Assembly (NCBI GenBank): GCA_029883145.1
Contig: JAOUJR010000130.1
Coordinates: 1 to 5,518 of the forward strand
Direction: 5' to 3'
Length of the DNA stretch: 5,518 nt
Source: Nitrospirota bacterium
GTDB lineage: Bacteria > Nitrospirota > Thermodesulfovibrionia > Thermodesulfovibrionales > SM23-35
The notes under the pieces are model-generated. The model saw nothing but the letters and a program-made list of their open reading frames with translations. It made no database searches and had not been told where the DNA came from. A program made the position numbers and the translations under genes. Below, in pieces: positions 5,239 through 5,518 of the stretch. The stretch's first letter is position 1. Every line of letters starts with the position of its first letter.

Positions 5239-5273
5239 AATATAATAGAACTATAAAAATTATGGTTTGTCAA
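5239..5273 (-). promoter_or_regulatory. Promoter-like region before the HD-GYP gene (TTGACA)
   Basis: A perfect TTGACA (5273-5268, minus strand) is present, but the hexamer at the ideal 17-bp spacing (TTCTAT) matches the -10 consensus poorly. Better -10 sequences (TATTAT at 5247-5242, TATATT at 5244-5239) are 20 or more bases away. A weak promoter helped by an activator would explain this arrangement. Confidence 0.4.
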
Positions 5274-5290
5274 TTTTAAAATATTAATCA
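5267..5290 (-). repeat. 24-bp promoter-region repeat, copy 2 (partner 1019-1042)
   Basis: It matches 1019-1042 at 21 of 24 positions in the same orientation and includes the TTGACA of the HD-GYP promoter region. The three differences are confined to the central A/T stretch. The conserved flanks TGATTAATA and AAATTGACAA suggest a site that is recognised rather than simple AT-richness. Confidence 0.55.
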
Positions 5291-5518
5291 GTAAAAAAGT
5301 TTCTAAATTTAAATTAAAGAGGGTGAGACTTTTTGTATTGATTATTGGTTGTAGTGTTGCATTGTAGTCCAAGATTTAAAGGTGAAGACTCCAGGAAGCA
5401 ATAGATCACTTTTGAGTGAATGTTAGAAGTAGGATATCTGGTTACGGTTATTAAGGGCATATCTTGGGAGTTTTGACATTTCGTCTGTTTTAAAGGTTAC
5501 ATTTTGCAGCAAACCTTC
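5291..5518. other. Gene-free stretch at the right edge
   Basis: I see no open frame with coding character on either strand and no RNA gene. It contains the partial inverted repeat copy near 5380. At the very edge is a small dyad AAGGTT/AACCTT (about 5492-5517) that may continue outside the window. Confidence 0.5.
5374..5390 (-). repeat. Possible third, inverted partial copy of the diverged repeat
   Basis: Read on the minus strand, 17 bases match 1981-1997 of copy B at 15 positions (AGTCTTCAC, C or T, TTTAA). The next block also shows loose similarity (TGC, TTC, CCT). The TGATTAC core is not preserved, so this is weaker than the A/B pair. Confidence 0.3.

Overview
The window looks like accessory or regulatory chromosome from an AT-rich anaerobic bacterium. 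The protein styles (multi-PAS GGDEF, soluble HD-GYP), a GEMM-I type riboswitch and a nitrite/sulfite-reductase remnant fit Desulfobacterota, Nitrospirota or related anaerobes best. That placement is inference; there is no taxonomic marker gene here. Three intact protein genes are visible, all on the minus strand, and all fit one theme: cyclic-dinucleotide signalling.

Reading in the direction of transcription (high to low coordinates): 5518-5196 has no gene but holds a promoter-like region. 5195-4260 encodes a soluble HD-GYP phosphodiesterase. A 119-bp gap packed with small palindromes follows. 4140-2044 encodes a cytosolic protein with four PAS domains and a GGDEF diguanylate cyclase domain that keeps both its active site and its inhibitory RxxD site. 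So a second-messenger degrading enzyme and a synthesising enzyme lie head to tail and may be co-transcribed.

The 1.2-kb stretch 829-2043 holds no intact protein gene but is rich in signals. On the minus strand a promoter (1025-997) reads into a GEMM-I type (c-di-GMP or cGAMP) riboswitch aptamer (about 978-895). This is the leader of the exported 183-aa protein at 828-277, so the secreted protein is a likely output of the signalling made by the neighbouring enzymes. On the plus strand lie a C-terminal fragment of a nitrite/sulfite reductase-like gene (1082-1249), a good sigma-70-type promoter (1339-1366), and an unidentified structured RNA (1383-1535) closed by about 25 base pairs. A second long stem (1543-1649) with a T-rich tail follows. 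Then comes apparently decayed sequence with short peptide-like reading frames.

Two repeat families link the parts. A 24-bp element containing TTGACA lies upstream of both the riboswitch-controlled gene and the HD-GYP gene. A diverged repeat of about 70 bp lies beyond the 3' ends of the secreted-protein gene and the GGDEF gene, with a possible inverted partial copy near 5380. The best candidates for something undescribed are the plus-strand structured RNA and the apparent common control of the GEMM leader and the phosphodiesterase gene.
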